In this document: positions 25,079 through 34,391 of the stretch, piece after piece | Layout of the letters: every line of letters begins with the position of its first letter | Numbering within the stretch: the stretch's first letter is position 1 | NCBI GenBank assembly: GCA_002162765.1 | Contig: MAAR01000009.1 | Span: forward strand, 1-64,000 | DNA length: 64,000 nucleotides | Origin: Flavobacteriales bacterium 34_180_T64 | GTDB lineage: Bacteria; Bacteroidota; Bacteroidia; Flavobacteriales; Flavobacteriaceae | Direction: 5' to 3' | The notes under the pieces: generated by a model | The model's database searches: none | Seen by the model: only the letters and a program-made list of their open reading frames with translations | What the model was told of the DNA's origin: nothing | Program-made: the position numbers and the translations under genes

Positions 25079-25825
25079 TTGACGAATCATCAAATAGAAA
25101 AACACGAACACGAGATTCATAATAATGACGGTTGGTTTAATAAATACCAAGAGTATTTAGGCGAATTTGTCTATGGTGGTATCGATGGAGCAGTAACTAC
25201 TTTTGCTGTGGTGTCAGGTGCTGTTGGTGCAGGACTAAGTAATCAAATTATAATCATACTAGGCTTTGCTAATTTACTGGCAGATGGTTTTGCAATGTCA
25301 GTGGGTGCTTATCTCTCCACGAAATCTGTTAAGGATAATTACAATAAGCATAAGGCTATTGAATATTGGGAAGTCGATAATTTACCAGAAAAGGAGCGTG
25401 AGGAAATTGTAGATATTTATAAGGCAAAGGGTTTTGAAGGTGAGTTGTTAGAGCAGGTGGTTGATGTTATTACTGATGATAAAGATCGATGGGTAGATGT
25501 GATGATGAAAGATGAGCTTATGATGACTGAAGAAACAAAATCACCATTTATGATGGGTTTTGTAACATATTTATCATTCATATTAATTGGACTAGTTCCA
25601 CTAACAATATACGTGTGGGATTTTACTTGGGGTTTTTCAGGGAATCTATTTGTATGGACTAGCGTATTTACATCTATGGCTTTTATTTTTATTGGCTTTT
25701 TGAAAACCTATGTGACTCAAACGAGTAAAATTAAAGGCATTTTAGAAACTTTAATTTTAGGAGTTATCGCTGCAACAGTTTCATATTTTGTTGGAGATAT
25801 ACTTGAGGGTATTATTTCTGGCTAA
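25079..25825 (+). CDS. VIT1/CCC1 family iron/manganese transporter
   Basis: This 248-residue membrane protein belongs to the vacuolar iron transporter family, which exports Fe2+ or Mn2+ from the cytosol. It starts with a His-rich tail (QIEKHEHEIH) and the family hallmark EFVYGGIDGAVTTFAVVSGA in helix 1. Helix 2 follows, then a cytoplasmic charged loop (about 95-155) with Glu and Met residues likely to bind metal (MMKDELMM), and three C-terminal helices. The start is TTG; no ATG lies in frame before the first helix. It stands alone. Confidence 0.88.
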   Translation: MTNHQIEKHEHEIHNNDGWFNKYQEYLGEFVYGGIDGAVTTFAVVSGAVGAGLSNQIIIILGFANLLADGFAMSVGAYLSTKSVKDNYNKHKAIEYWEVDNLPEKEREEIVDIYKAKGFEGELLEQVVDVITDDKDRWVDVMMKDELMMTEETKSPFMMGFVTYLSFILIGLVPLTIYVWDFTWGFSGNLFVWTSVFTSMAFIFIGFLKTYVTQTSKIKGILETLILGVIAATVSYFVGDILEGIISG

Positions 25826-25851
25826 TAAAACGCAAAGCGGAACGATTCCAA

Positions 25852-26004
25852 TTAATCCAAGGCATTTTTCGTAACATACACTTTCCATCCAAAAATGGCC
25901 ATTTGTACTTTTGATGCTTTACTTAAATCTAAGCGTTGTTTTGTGTAACTTGGTAATATAATTTTGTTCAATTTAGCTAGGAGTTTGAATGCTTTCTTTT
26001 TCAT
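25852..26004 (-). CDS. Conserved 50-residue basic protein (often labelled SsrA-binding-like)
   Basis: The minus strand encodes 50 residues, starting MKKKAFKLLAKLNKIILPSY and ending IFGWKVYVTKNALD. The protein is strongly basic and ends in a hydrophobic patch, with no signal peptide. A perfect -7 box (TATATTTG) lies 29 bases before the ATG. From memory, flavobacterial genomes often hold near-identical short proteins annotated 'SsrA-binding protein', although it does not contain the SmpB fold; treat that label with doubt. It is convergent with the VIT gene, 26 bp apart. The promoter and codon pattern make it a real gene. Confidence 0.8.
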   Translation of the reverse strand: MKKKAFKLLAKLNKIILPSYTKQRLDLSKASKVQMAIFGWKVYVTKNALD

Positions 26005-26032
26005 AATTATATTTGAATCTAGTCGGTTGGTA

Positions 26033-26040
26033 CAAATATA
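26033..26040 (-). promoter_or_regulatory. -7 promoter box of the 50-residue protein gene
   Basis: On the minus strand TATATTTG matches TAnnTTTG exactly, 29 bases before the ATG at 26004. Confidence 0.7.
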
Positions 26041-26552
26041 AAAATTAAAGAGAACATTTTTCTAATGCTCTCTGATGGTTGTTTGGTGTTCTTTTATAAA
26101 ATTGAAGAAAGAACATCGATAAAAAATTTCGCTAATGTCATCATATTTTTTTTGGTTTTAAGGGTTAATAATATACTTCGTTGTTTGATTGAGTTTTCAA
26201 TATATATGATTGGGAATCCTTCTTCCAAGGAATTATTAATAAATTAATAGAATTGAATATGATATTGTAAGTAAAAAGATAGTATTGATTTCATATTTTC
26301 GACAACTGCCTTCAATTGAATTGAAATATGTAATAATAAAGCAGATTAATAGTATCAATAAGTAACAATTCAAGGGGGTTTTTGTGTTCGTTTTTTTAAA
26401 CCAAGGGAATTTAAGTCTTAAAAATGCTCTTATTTGCCGATTTCATCATTCTTGTAATTAGAAAATAAAAAAGTAATAGGTGCCAAGAATGGCTTCTTAG
26501 CCCAGTTTTGGTTGTTAGTAACTGTAATTTAGCCATCAAATAATTTAATATG
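26041..26552. other. Intergenic stretch with no supportable gene
   Basis: About 510 AT-rich bases before the endonuclease promoter. One 60-codon open frame (26065-26247) exists, but it lacks a promoter box and its composition is unlike a protein. I see no repeat or strong hairpin. Confidence 0.55.
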
Positions 26553-26560
26553 TACATTTG
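26553..26560 (+). promoter_or_regulatory. -7 promoter box of the endonuclease I gene
   Basis: TACATTTG matches TAnnTTTG and lies 15 bases before the ATG at 26576. Confidence 0.65.
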
Positions 26561-26575
26561 CTAAAATAATTCTTG

Positions 26576-28525
26576 ATGAAAAATATTATTACCATACTCG
26601 TGTTTCAATGGATAGGTCTCATGTCTTTTGGACAAATTGTTATTAACGAGTTAGATTGTGATACACCTAGCATTGATAATAAGGAGTTTGTAGAACTCAA
26701 ATCGGATGTGCCAAATTTTACAATGGACGGTTATGTGCTTGTGTTTTTTAATGGTTCAAGCTCAGGCGGAGATAGTAGTTATTTTACGATTGATTTAGAT
26801 GGCCTTACTACTGATGTAAATGGATTGTTTTTAATAGGTAGTGCTTCTGTAATTCCATTCCCTCAATTTCTTATTCCCGAAAATGTTATTCAAAATGGCG
26901 CAGATGCAGTTGCCATTTATCAGGCGAGTGATTTTGATTTTCCTGAAGGCACACTCGCTACGACGACCAATTTAATTGATGCCTTAGTTTATGATACCAG
27001 TGACTCTAACGATGCAAATTTAATGGCACTACTTGGTGAAACTGAACAAATAAATGAAGGCTCTAGTAATAATACGAATTCCATTCAACGCAATAATGAT
27101 GGTACATATACCTCCACAACACCAACCCCAAGGCAACTCAATGATGGCAGTGGCGTTATTTTTAATGCAATAACAGTTTCCGTAGGACAGTTTCAGTACA
27201 ACGAAGGCGAAACGTTTGATATCACTTTTACAGCTGATACTGATGTGACTTCAGATTTGAATTTTAATATTAGTTTGAGTAATGAGGGTTTTGATAGCTC
27301 AGACTTTTCCGGATTAACGTCCTTAACAATCCCAATCGGCCAAAATGCAACAAGCACAACAATAACCTTAAATGACGATGTAAATAATGAAGGTGATGAG
27401 GTGCTCATCATTAAAATGTTAGATTTAGTAGAGCCGATTATTCCAGCGAATGGTAATATAAAAGTTAGAGTAGTTGATAACGACTTTACTATTGCGCCTT
27501 ATGGTATTCCAACGAATCCTACATTTGGTATTGTGAATAGTACGCAGCCATCGGGATATTATAATAGTCTAGACGGACTGTCAGATGCAGCATTAAGGCA
27601 AGCATTGCAAGATATTATTGCTGATCCAAATAGTGTTAGAGCACAGACCTATGCCGACGTCGTTGATATTCTTAAAGAAGCCGATCAAAATCCTGCGAAT
27701 AGTAATCAAGTTTGGTTATTATATGTTGAAGAAGGTCGCGCAAAATTGGATTTTCAAACAACCTCCAATAGTACAGGAAAGTGGAATAGAGAGCATACGT
27801 TTCCTAGGTCTCGTGGCGGATTTAATGATATTGAAGAAGATGAAATAGCCGATGGAGTAGATGTGTTTTGGACGACTAAAGCGGATTCATTACGACACGG
27901 AAATTCTGATGCACATGCTTTGAGAGCGGCTGATGGTCCTGAGAATAGCACTAGAAATAATCAGCATTATGGGCAATATACTGGACCTTTTACAACACAA
28001 GGAAGTTTTTATGGCGATGTTGCAAGAAGTGTGTTGTATATGGAAATTAGATATAATGGTTTGCAAGTCGTAAATGGTTTTCCGGAAGGAACAACTGGAG
28101 AGTTAGGAGATTTGGTGACATTATTGGATTGGCATAGAAATGATCCTCCAGACGATTATGAAATGAATAGGAATAATGTAGTCTACAACTGGCAATTTAA
28201 TAGAAATCCATTTATAGATCAGCCAGACTTGGTTGAGTATATTTGGGGTGTGAATGTTGGAGATCCATGGGTTCAACCTCTAGCGCTCGATAGTTTTAGT
28301 ACGCAAGATGTCATTTTATATCCAAATCCGTCCTCAGGAAGGATATATATAAAAGGTTTACCAAATGATTCTCAAATAGAGATCTTTTCTTTAGAAGGAC
28401 GAAAATTAGAAACAATCTTTCCAGATAGTAATACCTATTTAGATTTGAAGCTTTCGTCAGGTGTTTATCTTTTTAAAATAGTTTCTGAAGGCAAGTCGAT
28501 AGTTAAGAGAATAGTAATTGAATAA
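26576..28525 (+). CDS. Secreted endonuclease I with lamin-tail domain and T9SS type A sorting domain
   Basis: This 649-residue extracellular nuclease starts at the ATG at 26576 (a TTG three bases earlier is also in frame). The signal peptide ends MSFGQ. A lamin-tail (LTD) domain covers about 20-180 (IVINELDCDTPSIDNKEFVEL). A Calx-beta-like segment spans 190-305. An endonuclease I domain (about 320-570) carries the catalytic-type motif WNREHTFPRSRGG and the later HALRAADGPENSTRNN. The end is a type A sorting domain (about 580-649; LYPNPSSGRIYI, LEGRKLE, SGVYLFKI). It probably degrades external DNA for phosphate and nitrogen. It is monocistronic, with its own promoter and terminator. Confidence 0.93.
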   Translation: MKNIITILVFQWIGLMSFGQIVINELDCDTPSIDNKEFVELKSDVPNFTMDGYVLVFFNGSSSGGDSSYFTIDLDGLTTDVNGLFLIGSASVIPFPQFLIPENVIQNGADAVAIYQASDFDFPEGTLATTTNLIDALVYDTSDSNDANLMALLGETEQINEGSSNNTNSIQRNNDGTYTSTTPTPRQLNDGSGVIFNAITVSVGQFQYNEGETFDITFTADTDVTSDLNFNISLSNEGFDSSDFSGLTSLTIPIGQNATSTTITLNDDVNNEGDEVLIIKMLDLVEPIIPANGNIKVRVVDNDFTIAPYGIPTNPTFGIVNSTQPSGYYNSLDGLSDAALRQALQDIIADPNSVRAQTYADVVDILKEADQNPANSNQVWLLYVEEGRAKLDFQTTSNSTGKWNREHTFPRSRGGFNDIEEDEIADGVDVFWTTKADSLRHGNSDAHALRAADGPENSTRNNQHYGQYTGPFTTQGSFYGDVARSVLYMEIRYNGLQVVNGFPEGTTGELGDLVTLLDWHRNDPPDDYEMNRNNVVYNWQFNRNPFIDQPDLVEYIWGVNVGDPWVQPLALDSFSTQDVILYPNPSSGRIYIKGLPNDSQIEIFSLEGRKLETIFPDSNTYLDLKLSSGVYLFKIVSEGKSIVKRIVIE

Positions 28526-28540
28526 GCTTAATTAAAAATA

Positions 28541-28570
28541 AAAACCCCAAACATGTCTGTTTGGGGTTTT
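28541..28570. terminator. Bidirectional terminator between nuclease and M56 peptidase genes
   Basis: A 12-bp perfect stem (AAAACCCCAAAC with GTTTGGGGTTTT) around a six-base loop serves both convergent genes. Confidence 0.9.
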
Positions 28571-28581
28571 TATAATATCAT

Positions 28582-30525
28582 TTAGTTTTTCTTTTTTGTG
28601 GTTATTAATACCACGCCATCTTTGGCTTTTTTGCCATATTTTTCAGTGGCTTTATCTCCTTTTAGAACTTCAATTTTATCAACCGTATCGGTGTCTAATT
28701 TTTCTAGATCTTTAGACGAGATTTCTTTGCCATCTAAAAAGAACAGTGTGTTTTCATGGTCTTCACCTGTAAGAAATATGGACTTATTTTTGCCTATAGA
28801 TTTCAGTGTGATATTATTGTTCTCATCGTGAGTCCAGGTAGTGCCATTGCTTTTAAGAATTAATACGTTGTTATCATTGTCTTCATGTAGCTCATTTTCA
28901 CCATCTATAATAATTTCAACTTTTTTATTATCATCTCCTGAAATTACATGCACATTTTTACTGCGAATAATATTTTCATGTTTGCCATTTCGTTTTATAA
29001 TTATCTTTTCTTCATGAGCTTTTCCATCATGTTCATGCTCATGCTCATGTTCATCATCATCGTCAGAAATCACATATACATTGTTTCCACTTCCAGATCT
29101 ATGAACAGTATGCTTGCCATCTTTAGTTTTAAAAAGAAAGTCGTTATCTCCACTATGAACCATGTGTGCGTTGCCAATAGAAATGTTATTTCCATTATCA
29201 CCAAAAGTGATTTTAATAGGACTTATAGCTTTATCTGTACTAATGCTATAATTGGCATTGGATTTTTTTGAGTCCACGTCAATTTTTATTGCCGTAATTT
29301 CTCCATTCTTGTTGCGTTTTATGCTTTTAAATTTTACAGTGATTCCTTTTGATTTAAACTCCTTTTTGATCTTTTCAAAATCGGCATCTGTGAAATCTTT
29401 AGTGATTAAAGTCATTTCTATGTTTCCATCTCCAAACTGCAGTACTTTTGTGGTTTTTTGTGCCACAATAGTAGAGACGCTTTTTGCTTCTTGTGAATTA
29501 CGAATAGAAGGAGTTACAGATGTTTTGCTTGCTTGTTTAGTTTGATTTGATTCCTTTTTTATTGTAGTCTCAGATTTGGAGTCGGCTATTTCGTCATATA
29601 CTTCGTTGAGTTCTTCTCCAAAGGAAACGTCCTCAATTATTTTGTTTTCTGATAATGGAATTTCTTTTTCTACAAAGATTTCCTTTGTATTAAAACTCAT
29701 TAAGAATAAAGCCAATATTGGAATTATTAATATGTACTTAAGAGAATTTAACTTGTTTGATTTTGATTTGTGTAACATAATGATTCGTTTTTTGATTAAT
29801 GAATTGTAAAAATTATTGGATAATATATATTGATGTTTTGGTATACTCGATTTTAGCAAGACCAATTGATAACTTTTATCACATTCAGAAACTTGTTGAG
29901 CGTTCTGATCTGCAATGAACTCTAAATTTTGTTGGACATCTTTTTTGTAGAACCAGATAAATGGATTGAACCAAAAGACGATACATAAAAACTGATTGAT
30001 AATAACATCTAAAGAGTGAAATTGCATGGCATGTACTTTTTCATGAGCAATAATGTGTTCTAATTCATTCTTTTGGAATTGTTTAGGATTATAAATAATC
30101 CATTTAAAAAACGAAAAAGGAGCAACTTCAGCCCGAGTTTCAATATAAGAATAGCGCCCCTTTTTTACGGGCTGATGTTTTTTGATCAATAGTAATAACG
30201 ATATAAATTCTATGCATAATTTTCCGAAAAAGAAAATGACACCACAGATGTAAATAAGATTTAGTGCAGTGAAAACTGTAAAGATATTGTCATTTGAAAC
30301 TGAAGTGATTCCTTCATTAGAAGTGCTAAATACGATATCGTGCAAAGGTTGTGGCGTGTATTCTATATAAATTGGAATTACCACAAATGGAATAATTACA
30401 GACGTAATTAATCCAGCGAGTAGAAACCATCTATTGGATTCAAAAAAAGTTTCGTTTTGTAAAAACAATTTATAACAACAATAAAAAATCACTATAATTG
30501 CAGAAGACTTTAGTAAAAATTCCAT
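28582..30525 (-). CDS. BlaR1-like M56 metallopeptidase with TonB-plug-like C-terminus
   Basis: This 647-residue membrane protein has four helices in the first 290 residues and an M56 zinc-peptidase site, AHEKVHAMQFH (HExxH, about residue 160) with the third ligand region NLEFIADQNA. The remaining 350 residues are probably periplasmic. They hold repeated hydrophilic beta segments, a DDDDEHEHEHEHDGKAHEE run, and a final segment DKIEVLKGDKATEKYG...DGVVLITTKKK that resembles the TonB-dependent receptor plug. Such M56 proteins sense a signal and cleave BlaI-type repressors; the blaI-like gene sits two bases upstream. The inducer is unknown; no beta-lactamase gene is nearby. Confidence 0.88.
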   Translation of the reverse strand: MEFLLKSSAIIVIFYCCYKLFLQNETFFESNRWFLLAGLITSVIIPFVVIPIYIEYTPQPLHDIVFSTSNEGITSVSNDNIFTVFTALNLIYICGVIFFFGKLCIEFISLLLLIKKHQPVKKGRYSYIETRAEVAPFSFFKWIIYNPKQFQKNELEHIIAHEKVHAMQFHSLDVIINQFLCIVFWFNPFIWFYKKDVQQNLEFIADQNAQQVSECDKSYQLVLLKSSIPKHQYILSNNFYNSLIKKRIIMLHKSKSNKLNSLKYILIIPILALFLMSFNTKEIFVEKEIPLSENKIIEDVSFGEELNEVYDEIADSKSETTIKKESNQTKQASKTSVTPSIRNSQEAKSVSTIVAQKTTKVLQFGDGNIEMTLITKDFTDADFEKIKKEFKSKGITVKFKSIKRNKNGEITAIKIDVDSKKSNANYSISTDKAISPIKITFGDNGNNISIGNAHMVHSGDNDFLFKTKDGKHTVHRSGSGNNVYVISDDDDEHEHEHEHDGKAHEEKIIIKRNGKHENIIRSKNVHVISGDDNKKVEIIIDGENELHEDNDNNVLILKSNGTTWTHDENNNITLKSIGKNKSIFLTGEDHENTLFFLDGKEISSKDLEKLDTDTVDKIEVLKGDKATEKYGKKAKDGVVLITTKKKN

Positions 30526-30527
30526 AG

Positions 30528-30887
30528 CTATTTCTTGTTTTCAATTAATGAGATTATGTCTTTTAATTCGGCAACACTTATTTTCTCTTCTTTTGCGAAA
30601 AAAGAAACGACATTTTTATAAGAACTGTTAAAATAATGTTCAATGGCAGTATTCATAAATCGCTCTTTATACGCTTCTTTGCTTACTATTGGAAAATATT
30701 GGTGTGTCTTTCCATATGCATTGTAACCAACATATCCTTTGTCTTCTAAATTCCTAATTATGGTTGATAAAGTGTTGTAATGAGGTTTGTCATTTTTTAT
30801 ATCAGCAAGGACATCTTTTACAAAGGCTTTTTCAAGCTTCCATAATACCTGCATGATTTCTTCTTCTTTATTTGTTAATTTCTGCAT
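30528..30887 (-). CDS. BlaI/MecI family transcriptional repressor
   Basis: This 119-residue winged-helix regulator opens KLTNKEEEIMQVLWKLEKAF and has the family's recognition helix (PHYNTLSTIIRNLEDKGYV), cut in antibiotic-resistance relatives between Asn and Phe. It is the usual length. It precedes the M56 peptidase gene by two bases, the classical repressor/sensor pair. An inverted repeat beside its own -7 box suggests autoregulation. Targets outside the operon cannot be seen here. Confidence 0.92.
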   Translation of the reverse strand: MQKLTNKEEEIMQVLWKLEKAFVKDVLADIKNDKPHYNTLSTIIRNLEDKGYVGYNAYGKTHQYFPIVSKEAYKERFMNTAIEHYFNSSYKNVVSFFAKEEKISVAELKDIISLIENKK

Positions 30888-30935
30888 AGAGTAAGGTCTT
30901 TTGTGGTTGTGTTAAATAGCAATGATTTAAGAATT

Positions 30936-30963
30936 CAAACTTATAACTAAATTTATAGTTATA
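30936..30963 (-). promoter_or_regulatory. BlaI-type promoter with overlapping operator
   Basis: On the minus strand the -7 box TAAGTTTG (30936-30943) touches an inverted repeat, TATAACTA / TAGTTATA with a six-base spacer (30942-30963). A further TAGTTAT half-site lies at 30976-30982. The repeat would sit between -33 and -7, where repressor binding blocks RNA polymerase. This is a probable BlaI operator; the sequence differs from the staphylococcal TACTACA/TGTAGTA consensus. Confidence 0.6.
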
Positions 30964-31081
30964 CAACTGTTTTAATAGTTATTTAACGAAATATTTAGTT
31001 TTTATTGTAGAATAAAAGGAAATACTATCTTCGCGTTTTAAATGCATCATAAACTTCATTTTGGTGCAGAAAAGAAGATTT

Positions 31082-32029
31082 ATGAGTGTACTTTGGGTTG
31101 TATTGGGATTGATATTATTAGTTGTAGGAGGTGAGTTTCTCGTACGTTCATCGGTGGCACTATCATTTAAATTTAGTATTTCCAAACTAGTAATTGGTAT
31201 GACTGTAGTTTCTTTCGCTACTTCAGCACCAGAGCTTTTAGTTAGTTTAAATGCCGCTTTAAATGGTGCGCCAGCAATAGCGATTAACAATGTGGTAGGC
31301 TCGAATATTGCAAATATAGGTTTGGTATTAGGGATTACCGCTTTAATAGGTGCAATAGGAGTTGATAAATCCTTTTTTAATTTGAATTGGCCTGCGATGA
31401 TGTTGTTTTCGATTGCTCTTTTTTACTTTTTAAGTAATGATAACCAGTTAACAGCAGGAGAGGGATTAACGTTATTTATAAGCTTGATTTTATTTTTAAT
31501 TATACTCATTCGTAATTCTAAGAAGGACAAAATTATGGATGAGGTAGATGATACGCTAACGACAGTTTCCAATTTTAAAATATTTATTTGGCTACTTATA
31601 GGTGGAGTTGCATTATATTTTGGTTCTGAATGGTTGGTAGATGGCGCTCGAGAACTTGCAATAGCTATAGGTGTTAGTGATGCTGTAATATCCATAACTG
31701 TTATTGCTATTGGAACAAGTGTTCCAGAACTAGCCGCTTCAGTTATTGCCGTGGCAAAACAAGAAAAGGCATTGTCATTAGGGAATTTGATAGGTTCAAA
31801 TATATTTAATATTGGATCTGTTCTGGGCTTGACTTCAATTATAAAAACTATTCCTGTTACTGAATCTCAAATATTAACCAATGATATTTTTTGGATGCTT
31901 GCTTTCTCTGGAGTCCTTGTGCCACTAATTTTTCTTCCTAAACGCTATCAAATTAGTAGATTCAAAGGATTAATGCTGGTGACTGCCTATGGAATTTTCT
32001 TGTTTCTTACTTTTAAATCGCAATTTTAG
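31082..32029 (+). CDS. Calcium/sodium antiporter (CaCA family, YrbG-like)
   Basis: This 315-residue inner-membrane exchanger starts at ATG 31082; an upstream in-frame TTG at 31061 would add a charged extension. It has about ten helices arranged as two inverted repeats with the family alpha motifs: FATSAPELLVSLNAALNGAP with VVGSNIANIGLVLG, and IGTSVPELAASVIAVAKQ with LIGSNIFNIGSVLG. It swaps Ca2+ for Na+ or H+ and helps calcium homeostasis. It is divergent from the blaI operon; a TATCTTCG box, one base from consensus, lies at 31026-31033. Confidence 0.93.
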   Translation: MSVLWVVLGLILLVVGGEFLVRSSVALSFKFSISKLVIGMTVVSFATSAPELLVSLNAALNGAPAIAINNVVGSNIANIGLVLGITALIGAIGVDKSFFNLNWPAMMLFSIALFYFLSNDNQLTAGEGLTLFISLILFLIILIRNSKKDKIMDEVDDTLTTVSNFKIFIWLLIGGVALYFGSEWLVDGARELAIAIGVSDAVISITVIAIGTSVPELAASVIAVAKQEKALSLGNLIGSNIFNIGSVLGLTSIIKTIPVTESQILTNDIFWMLAFSGVLVPLIFLPKRYQISRFKGLMLVTAYGIFLFLTFKSQF

Positions 32030-32113
32030 GGGTTGCTAGCTGTATTTTGATGAAATGTTGACAAGTAACCCTAAAAAAAATGGGGTTAAGTAAGCTATAT
32101 TATATTTTTTTAA

Positions 32114-32121
32114 TAGTTTTG
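32114..32121 (+). promoter_or_regulatory. -7 promoter box of glutamine synthetase
   Basis: TAGTTTTG matches TAnnTTTG, 34 bases before the ATG at 32156. Confidence 0.65.
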
Positions 32122-32155
32122 CCCTATAATAATTAATGTATAAGTAAATAATATC

Positions 32156-34342
32156 ATGTCAACATTAAGATTTCACGCAATTAAGGAAACATTAACTCGA
32201 ATTCCTGTTACTATTGAAGAAAAAGAACGTCGTTCTGCTATTTTTGGTGCTAACGTATTTAATGAAGCTACCATGCGTCAATATTTGACAAATGAAGCCA
32301 ATAAAAGTGTATTGGATGCCATTCACAATGGATCTAAAATTGATCGAAGTGTCGCTGATCACATTTCTACGGGAATGAAAGAATGGGCGTTGTCTAAAGG
32401 CGCAACACATTATACACACTGGTTTCAACCTTTAACGGGTGCAACAGCAGAAAAGCATGATGCTTTTTTTGAAACTATTGGTAATGGATTGGCAATTGAA
32501 AAATTTGGTGGAGGTCAACTTGTGCAACAAGAGCCTGATGCATCAAGTTTTCCAAATGGAGGTATTAGAAATACGTTTGAAGCACGTGGTTATACAGCTT
32601 GGGACCCTACATCTCCAGCTTTTATTTATGGAACGACATTATGTATCCCAACAATATTTGTTTCATATACAGGGGAGGCATTAGATTATAAAACACCATT
32701 ATTGAGAGCGTTACATGCAGTAGATAATGCTGCGGTTGCAGTGTGTAAGTATTTTGATAAAAATGTAAAAAAAGTAAATGCGTCCTTAGGATGGGAACAA
32801 GAGTATTTTTTGATAGATATTGCCTTGGCAAATGCGAGGCCTGATATTGTTTTAACAGGACGTACATTGCTTGGGCATTCTCCTGCTAAAGGCCAGCAGT
32901 TAGATGATCATTATTTTGGTACAATTCCTAACAGAGCAATGGCGTATATGCGCGATTTGGAAACTGAATGTATGCTTCTTGGAATTCCTGTGAAAACAAG
33001 ACATAATGAAGTCGCACCAAATCAGTTTGAGTTGGCGCCAATTTATGATGAAGCTAATTTAGCAGTTGATCATAATTCATTGTTAATGGATATAATGGAT
33101 AAAATTGCTGCTAGACATAACTTTAAAGTTTTATTTCATGAAAAACCATTTGCTGGTATAAACGGATCCGGAAAACATAATAATTGGAGTTTGAGTACGG
33201 ATACTGGAGTCAATCTTTTAGGGCCAGGGAAAACACCAATGAGTAATTTACAGTTTTTAACCTTCTTTATTAATACCATTAAAGCTGTATATGATAACGA
33301 GGAACTTCTAAGAGCTACTATTGCTTCAGCAAGCAATGACCATCGATTGGGCGCTAATGAAGCGCCACCTGCAATTATTTCTGTTTTTATTGGAGAGCAA
33401 CTGACAAATGTTTTAAACGAATTAGAACATGTTACTAATGGTAAATTATCACCTCAAGAAAAAACAGATTTAAAGTTAAACGTAGTAGGGAAGATTCCAG
33501 ATGTTCTTTTGGATAATACCGATCGGAACAGAACATCGCCATTTGCATTTACTGGAAATAAATTTGAGTTTAGAGCAGTTGGGTCTACAGCAAACTGTGC
33601 AAATCCAATGACTGTTTTAAATGCGATAGTTGCCAAGCAGCTGATAGATTTTAAATCTGAAGTAGATGGACTTATCGATAAAAAAGATATGAAAAAGGAT
33701 GATGCTATTTTTAATGTGCTAAGAGAGTATATTAAAACATCAAAAAACGTATTATTTGAAGGAAATGGATACGGAGAAGCTTGGGAGAAAGAAGCAAAAA
33801 AACGTGGATTAAGTAATAATAAAACAACACCCGAAGCTCTTAAAGCAAAAGTGTCTAAACAGGCCATAAGTCTATTTGGCGAATTGGGAATTATGAATAA
33901 AGTTGAAGTTGAATCACGATATGAAATTGAAATTGAAGAGTATGTTTTACGAATTCAAATAGAAGGTCGAGTTTTAGGTGATATTGCTCGTAATCATATC
34001 GTACCAACAGCTGTTAAATATCAAAATGTATTAATAGAGAATGTACGAGGACTGAAAGAAATATATGGTGCATCTTTTAAGAAATTAGCAAATGAACAAC
34101 TCAAATTAATAGAAGAAATATCTGCACATATTGAAGGTATAAATTCTAATGTTACTAAAATGACGAATGAAAGAAAAACGGCAAATAAAGTAGAAGATTT
34201 AGAGAAGAAAGCTAGTGCTTATTGCAATAAAGTTAAGCCTTTGTTTGACAAAATTAGATATCATTCAGACAAACTAGAATTGCTAATAGACGACGAAATA
34301 TGGCCATTAGTAAAGTATAGAGAATTGCTGTTTACAAAGTAA
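32156..34342 (+). CDS. glnN: Glutamine synthetase type III
   Basis: GSIII makes glutamine from glutamate and ammonia with ATP. The 728-residue length is diagnostic: types I and II are about 450 and 350. Family-specific stretches are visible: YTHWFQPLTGATAEKHDAF, GWEQEYFLID, RHNEVAPNQFELAPI, NGSGKHNNWSLSTD and FRAVGSTANCANPMTVLNAI. GSIII is typical of Bacteroidetes and cyanobacteria and forms dodecamers. It is monocistronic, with a promoter box upstream and a terminator downstream. Confidence 0.97.
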   Translation: MSTLRFHAIKETLTRIPVTIEEKERRSAIFGANVFNEATMRQYLTNEANKSVLDAIHNGSKIDRSVADHISTGMKEWALSKGATHYTHWFQPLTGATAEKHDAFFETIGNGLAIEKFGGGQLVQQEPDASSFPNGGIRNTFEARGYTAWDPTSPAFIYGTTLCIPTIFVSYTGEALDYKTPLLRALHAVDNAAVAVCKYFDKNVKKVNASLGWEQEYFLIDIALANARPDIVLTGRTLLGHSPAKGQQLDDHYFGTIPNRAMAYMRDLETECMLLGIPVKTRHNEVAPNQFELAPIYDEANLAVDHNSLLMDIMDKIAARHNFKVLFHEKPFAGINGSGKHNNWSLSTDTGVNLLGPGKTPMSNLQFLTFFINTIKAVYDNEELLRATIASASNDHRLGANEAPPAIISVFIGEQLTNVLNELEHVTNGKLSPQEKTDLKLNVVGKIPDVLLDNTDRNRTSPFAFTGNKFEFRAVGSTANCANPMTVLNAIVAKQLIDFKSEVDGLIDKKDMKKDDAIFNVLREYIKTSKNVLFEGNGYGEAWEKEAKKRGLSNNKTTPEALKAKVSKQAISLFGELGIMNKVEVESRYEIEIEEYVLRIQIEGRVLGDIARNHIVPTAVKYQNVLIENVRGLKEIYGASFKKLANEQLKLIEEISAHIEGINSNVTKMTNERKTANKVEDLEKKASAYCNKVKPLFDKIRYHSDKLELLIDDEIWPLVKYRELLFTK

Positions 34343-34364
34343 TTTGTACGCTGTTTACTACAAG

Positions 34365-34391
34365 AGCCTCTATCAATTAGAGGCTTTTTTG
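34365..34391 (+). terminator. Terminator after glnN
   Basis: AGCCTCTA pairs with TAGAGGCT across a five-base loop, followed by six T residues. Confidence 0.9.

Noticed and set aside
26065..26247. 60-codon ORF between the small basic protein gene and the nuclease gene
   Set aside because: No -7 box, odd composition with runs of Phe and Ile, and a hydrophobic core that fits no pattern.
28948..29271. Plus-strand ORFs inside the M56 peptidase gene
   Set aside because: Shadows of the real minus-strand gene, with no start signals.
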